From CAZWDL01 sp964632995 (GTDB lineage: Bacteria; Bacteroidota; Bacteroidia; Chitinophagales; Saprospiraceae): a stretch of 34,487 nucleotides of DNA. Location: assembly GCA_964632995.1 (NCBI GenBank), contig CAZWDL010000079.1, positions 1 through 34,487 of the forward strand, read 5' to 3'. Both the position numbers and the translations under genes were made by a program. Below, one piece after another: positions 30,659 through 34,487 of the stretch. The notes under the pieces were generated by a model that was not told where the DNA came from, searched no databases, and was given only the letters and a program-made list of their open reading frames with translations. Each line of letters starts with the position of its first letter. Position 1 is the first letter of the stretch.

Positions 30659-33163
30659 ATGGCTAAAAAGAAGAAAAAGGGACAGCTGTCCTTTAAGTTT
30701 GGTATTAACGACGAGCGCATCCCCAAATTGTTGGGCATGTTGAGCATTTTCTTTGCCCTTTACTTTTTTATCGCCTTTATTTCCTACCTATTCACCTGGC
30801 GCATCGATCAGGATCGCGTGTTGCGCTTTTCCTGGGGGCTGCTGTTGCAGAGTGACCTGGAGATGGCCAACTGGCTGGGGCGCTTAGGAGCGATTGTCTC
30901 TAATATATTTTTCTACTGGGGGTTTGGGATTGCTTCTTTCATCGTCGTTTTCATTATGGTAATTCTAGGAGTCAACCTGATTCGGCGCGCACCCCTGAAA
31001 CGCTATATCGCCGTATTGCGTCGCTCTGTACTGCTTATGCTTTTTCTCTCGGTTTTTTCAGAGTTCTTTTTTGACGGTGCCGAATTTCCGATAGGTGGCG
31101 CCTTTGGCGAGGGAGTGAGCAACTGGCTGCACAACTTTGTGGGAACGGCGGGCATGATCCTCCTTTTTATCTTTATCATCGTGGGGACCTTCGTCTGGCA
31201 GTTTAATCCGGAGTTTCATGAGATGACCCCCGGAACGGCTTTGCAGGAAGCCCGGGAGTATATCAATGACCTGCTCAGCGGTCGGCTGGCTCAGCGACGG
31301 CGTCGTGCACAAGCCGGCGGTGCTCAAAAACAGAGCAGTGAAACGCTGCGGCCCGGGCGCCGCACCCTGAACAGCGCGGAGGAATCCGGGCAATCTGAGG
31401 CCCCTCCGGAGAAGCAAGCGGAAGAAGAAAAAAAGAAAGAACAACCCTCGCAGATGGCCTTCGACCTGGTCGATAAGGACAAACCGGAGCAACGGGAAAC
31501 CGTGAAGTCCGGAGGAGAGGCGGAGCTCGAAATAGAAGCGCCGGCAGACGGCGCAAAGCTGAACGGCCCGGGGCCTTCAGCCCATGTGCCACCCTCTATG
31601 GCGCTGCAGGAGGAAAATAAAAATCACAGCGAGCCCTATGACCCTACGCTGGAGCTGGCTTCTTACAAATATCCGGTCCTGGAATTGCTCAAAGATTACG
31701 CCCAGCAAAATATAGAAATCGATCGCGCCGAGCTGGAAGCCAATAAGGAACAGATCATCGATACCTTACTCAATTATAAAATCGAGATCACCAAGATACG
31801 GGCGACCATCGGCCCCACGGTCACCCTCTATGAAATCGTTCCCGCCCCGGGAATTCGCATTTCCAAAATTAAAAACCTGGAAGACGATATCGCGCTCAGT
31901 CTGGCGGCATTAGGCATCCGGATCATCGCCCCCATACCCGGGAAGGGCACCATCGGTATCGAAGTGCCGAATAAGAAAAAGCAGATCGTGGGTATGCGGG
32001 AAGTGCTGGCTTCCGAGAAATTCAAAAAGGCCAAGATGGATCTGCCCATCGCCCTGGGCAAGACGATCTCCAACGAGGTTTTCGTCGCTGACCTGGCCAA
32101 GATGCCGCACCTGCTCATTGCCGGCGCCACTGGCCAGGGTAAGTCGGTCGGCATCAACGCCGTCCTGATGTCCATCCTGTACAAAAAACACCCCTCTCAG
32201 GTCAAGCTCGTACTGATCGACCCCAAAAAGGTCGAATTGTTCCCCTATAGCCGTATCGAGCACCACTTCCTAGCCTACCTGCCCGACCAGGATGAACCCA
32301 TTACTACCGAAACCAACCGCGTGGTGCACACGCTCAACTCCCTGACCATAGAAATGGATACGCGCTACAACCTGCTCAAAAAAGCCCACGCGCGCAATAT
32401 CCGGGAGTACAACGAAAAATTTGTGCAGCGCCGTCTCAATCCCAATAAGGGGCATCGCTTCCTGCCGCTCATCGTACTGGTGATCGATGAATTTGCCGAT
32501 CTGATCATGACCGCCGGTAAGGAAATCGAACTGCCCATCGGCCGCCTGGCTCAGCTGGCCCGCGCCGTGGGTATCCACCTCATTATCGCCACGCAGCGCC
32601 CTTCGGTCAATATCATTACCGGCGTGATCAAGGCCAACTTTCCCGCCCGCGTTGCTTATAAAGTGACCTCCAAGGTAGACTCCCGGACCATCCTCGACGC
32701 GGGAGGCGCCGATCAGCTCATCGGCCGTGGCGACATGCTGCTCTCCGTGGGCGGCGATATGGTACGCCTGCAATGCGCCTTCGTCGATACCCCCGAAGTG
32801 GAACAGGTCATCAACTACATCGCAGAACAACAAGGCTATCCCGAACCCTACATGCTGCCGGAATTCCACGGTCCGGATGAAGAAGTGGAAGGGGCTGACG
32901 GCCTCAAGTACTCCGAACTGGACGAAATGTTCGAAGACGCCGCCCGGCTCGTCGTCCAGAATCAACACGGCTCCACTTCCATGATCCAGCGCCGCCTCAA
33001 ACTCGGCTACAACCGCGCCGGCCGCATCATGGATCAGATGGAAGCCCTGGGCATCGTCGGGCCCAGCGAAGGGAGTAAAGCCCGTGAAGTGCTTGTCTAT
33101 GACGAAATCGAACTGGAAAAGTACCTGGAAGATATCCGCAACCGCAACCTCAACGATGGGTGA
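30659..33163 (+). CDS. ftsK: DNA translocase FtsK/SpoIIIE
   Basis: The 834-residue protein sits at the division septum and pumps chromosomal DNA in the last stage of segregation. A basic start (MAKKKKKG) is followed by four to five membrane helices (about 20-180). A Glu/Gln/Pro-rich linker covers about 190-330. The motor has Walker A GATGQGKSVG (about 488-497), Walker B LVIDEFADLIM (about 606-616), and the ATQRPSVNIITGVIKANFPARVAYKV segment. The gamma winged helix is at about 770-834 (NQHGSTSMIQRRLKLGYNRAGRIMDQME). The linker is shorter than in E. coli. It appears to be a single-gene transcript; the GNAT-like gene is convergent 30 bp after it. Confidence 0.96.
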   Translation: MAKKKKKGQLSFKFGINDERIPKLLGMLSIFFALYFFIAFISYLFTWRIDQDRVLRFSWGLLLQSDLEMANWLGRLGAIVSNIFFYWGFGIASFIVVFIMVILGVNLIRRAPLKRYIAVLRRSVLLMLFLSVFSEFFFDGAEFPIGGAFGEGVSNWLHNFVGTAGMILLFIFIIVGTFVWQFNPEFHEMTPGTALQEAREYINDLLSGRLAQRRRRAQAGGAQKQSSETLRPGRRTLNSAEESGQSEAPPEKQAEEEKKKEQPSQMAFDLVDKDKPEQRETVKSGGEAELEIEAPADGAKLNGPGPSAHVPPSMALQEENKNHSEPYDPTLELASYKYPVLELLKDYAQQNIEIDRAELEANKEQIIDTLLNYKIEITKIRATIGPTVTLYEIVPAPGIRISKIKNLEDDIALSLAALGIRIIAPIPGKGTIGIEVPNKKKQIVGMREVLASEKFKKAKMDLPIALGKTISNEVFVADLAKMPHLLIAGATGQGKSVGINAVLMSILYKKHPSQVKLVLIDPKKVELFPYSRIEHHFLAYLPDQDEPITTETNRVVHTLNSLTIEMDTRYNLLKKAHARNIREYNEKFVQRRLNPNKGHRFLPLIVLVIDEFADLIMTAGKEIELPIGRLAQLARAVGIHLIIATQRPSVNIITGVIKANFPARVAYKVTSKVDSRTILDAGGADQLIGRGDMLLSVGGDMVRLQCAFVDTPEVEQVINYIAEQQGYPEPYMLPEFHGPDEEVEGADGLKYSELDEMFEDAARLVVQNQHGSTSMIQRRLKLGYNRAGRIMDQMEALGIVGPSEGSKAREVLVYDEIELEKYLEDIRNRNLNDG

Positions 33164-33193
33164 GCCTGGCAGCACAAATGTCAAGCGACCAAT

Positions 33194-34357
33194 TTATTCC
33201 TCGGTGAAGGGGAAAGGCTCGAAGGGCAGGTCCTCATCGAGCATTTTGCGATAGGCGACGTGGTAGCGGTCGACCTCCACTCCGAGGTTGAGAATGGAAT
33301 TTACCATGATGGTGTTGTGGGCCCGGATGCCGGTCAGGAAGTACTCGTCGTAATTCTTTTGTAAATACGGACCGTAAAGAAAGTCGATCATCACCGCAAT
33401 GGTGCCCCGCCGCTGAAATTCGGGATCGACCCCGAAGGCAATACCCTTCAATTGTTTTTTGCGGGCCAAACGGAAGCGGAGCAGGAAGCCAGGCAGCGAC
33501 CAGAGGTTGAGTTTGCCGCGGGCAGCCCGCAGATAAGGATTAATATCGGGCAGCAGTACCGTGAAGCCGACCGGGCGGTCTTCGTAGTAGGCGATAGTCG
33601 ACGATTTAGGGTCGGCGATCGCTTTGAACTCCTTGAAAATTACCAGCATTTGCTCCTGTGAGATTGGCTTGAAATGATCGAAGTGGGCAAAGGCGCGGTT
33701 GTATACCCTGGTGAAATGATCGGCCATGACGTCGAGGCGTTTCAGGTCGAAATACTCGGAGTGGAAAGGGTAACGCTCCCGGGCCCGCTGCGCAATGCGC
33801 CGGAAAATGGGAATCTGCACCTTCATCATGTCTCCCTGAAAGGTCAAAATTTGCTCAAAAGGACGGAAGCCCCAGTCTTCGAAGAAGGATTGGTAGTAGG
33901 GCGGCTGATAATTTTCCTGAAAGATCGGTTCCTTGCCGTGCCCCTTGACCAGGAGCCCCCAGTAGCGCTCCCGCTCTCCGAAATTGACCGGTCCGTCGAT
34001 GGCCTGTACGTCGAATTGAGCCAGGTAAGCAGCGGCCCTTTCAAAGAGTGCCACGGCGTAATCCTTTCGTTCAATACATTCGAAAAAGCCGACGCCTCCG
34101 GTGGGGAAGTCCTGCTTGGCATTGCGGGTGTGGTCGACAAAGGCCGCGATGCGTCCCGCCGGCCGGCCCTGATCGTCGAGTAAGAGGAAAACGGCGGCGT
34201 TTCCGTTTTCAAAGGTCTTGTTTGATTCGGGCTGGAAGATCGATTCGATGTCGGACTCCAGCGGACAGATCCAGTTGGGGTCATTGCGGTAAATGCGGCG
34301 GGGAACCGCGTGGAACTGCTTCCAGTCTTTTTTGCTAAGTACCTCTTTTATCGTCAT
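33194..34357 (-). CDS. GNAT-like N-acyltransferase of unknown substrate
   Basis: The 387-residue protein has an N-terminal region (about 1-190) typical of a Bacteroidota GNAT-like group: KDWKQFHAVPRRIYRNDPNWICPLESDI, then IDGPVNFGERERYWGLLVKG. A second region follows (about 190-387) with a GNAT core VGFTVLLPD, IAFGVDPEFQRRGTIAVMIDFLY and TGIRAHNTIMVNSILNLGVEVDRYHVAYRK. The acetyl-CoA loop QRRGT is present. The substrate is unknown. I chose the ATG at 34357. The frame is open to an ATG at 34396, but a consensus -7 element lies between the two, which would put that codon upstream of the transcript start. Confidence 0.8.
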   Translation of the reverse strand: MTIKEVLSKKDWKQFHAVPRRIYRNDPNWICPLESDIESIFQPESNKTFENGNAAVFLLLDDQGRPAGRIAAFVDHTRNAKQDFPTGGVGFFECIERKDYAVALFERAAAYLAQFDVQAIDGPVNFGERERYWGLLVKGHGKEPIFQENYQPPYYQSFFEDWGFRPFEQILTFQGDMMKVQIPIFRRIAQRARERYPFHSEYFDLKRLDVMADHFTRVYNRAFAHFDHFKPISQEQMLVIFKEFKAIADPKSSTIAYYEDRPVGFTVLLPDINPYLRAARGKLNLWSLPGFLLRFRLARKKQLKGIAFGVDPEFQRRGTIAVMIDFLYGPYLQKNYDEYFLTGIRAHNTIMVNSILNLGVEVDRYHVAYRKMLDEDLPFEPFPFTEE

Positions 34358-34383
34358 GTGTTCATTGCTGGCATTAGAATACG

Positions 34384-34415
34384 CAAAAATAGGCATTCTA
34401 TGCTGAATGAAGAAA
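34384..34415 (-). promoter_or_regulatory. Candidate promoter of the GNAT-like gene
   Basis: On the minus strand TATTTTTG (34391-34384) matches TAnnTTTG exactly. A TTTC (34415-34412) lies 20 bp upstream in the -33 position, one base off TTTG. The element is 26 bp before the ATG at 34357, which supports that start codon. Confidence 0.6.
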
Positions 34416-34487
34416 GACAGGGTGCTTTGATTCAGGGCAATCGCAAAGTAGCATAAGATTTATTCTAGCTACTTTTAGATCAAAAGA

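Noticed and set aside
34358..34396. Upstream ATG for the GNAT-like protein
   Set aside because: A perfect -7 element lies between the two ATGs, so the upstream codon should not be transcribed.
1..34487. CRISPR arrays, tRNA genes, insertion sequences, phage genes or integrase
   Set aside because: None was seen on either strand. The repeats found are single inverted repeats, one microsatellite and one two-copy element. A covariance-model tRNA search would confirm this.

Overview
The window looks like chromosomal DNA from a member of the Bacteroidota, most likely a Saprospiria/Lewinella-type marine or activated-sludge bacterium. This is inferred from gene families and not proven. The evidence is a secreted M36 protease with a type IX secretion C-terminal sorting domain, a 6-bladed beta-propeller (DUF5128-type) lipoprotein, a DUF4197 lipoprotein, a YkoF-like small protein, rarity of Shine-Dalgarno sequences, and several TAnnTTTG -7 promoter elements typical of this phylum. 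No phage, transposon, CRISPR array or tRNA was recognised. Gene order and content look like core genome with short intergenic regions.

Layout. Bases 1-76 are the last bases of a 5S rRNA gene and its terminator, so an rRNA operon ends here. From 165 to about 5.65 kb come a small membrane protein, a lysoplasmalogenase-like (YhhN) protein and a CvpA-like protein on the minus strand, a small secreted protein, D-3-phosphoglycerate dehydrogenase (serA), a very small Cys-rich ORF (4161-4292), and a beta-propeller lipoprotein. From 5.7 to 14.6 kb almost everything is on the minus strand. In transcription order these are a SAM hydrolase (DUF62), an ABM-fold monooxygenase-like protein, a terminator, aroB, a class A penicillin-binding protein with a polyQ tail, a HEAT-repeat/cyclophilin fusion lipoprotein, gcvT, and a GbsR/MarR-like regulator preceded by a perfect 24-bp palindrome.

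A structured 430-bp divergent region separates this block from phoH and a 68-residue protein. Then follow a nested inverted-repeat element, aroA, an OmpA-family protein, glutaryl-CoA dehydrogenase, folB, a DUF4197 lipoprotein, a 3-hydroxyacyl-CoA dehydrogenase, the large M36 protease, rlmB, a LexA/CI-like S24 regulator, a RimL-type acetyltransferase, a YkoF-like thiamine-binding protein, ftsK, and a GNAT-like protein.

Functional themes are amino-acid and one-carbon metabolism (serA, gcvT, folB), the shikimate pathway (aroA and aroB, on opposite strands), acyl-CoA degradation (gcdH and 3-HCDH), cell envelope and division (PBP1A, ftsK, OmpA), and RNA modification (rlmB).

The observations most worth following are the Cys-rich microprotein, the HEAT-cyclophilin lipoprotein, the 24-bp palindrome at the GbsR-like gene, the nested inverted-repeat element with a second partial copy at 19.2 kb, the multi-hairpin leader between the DUF62 gene and phoH, and the S24 regulator with a well-spaced Ala-Gly/Ser/Lys set and direct repeats over its own candidate promoter. 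No clearly novel multi-gene system was found.
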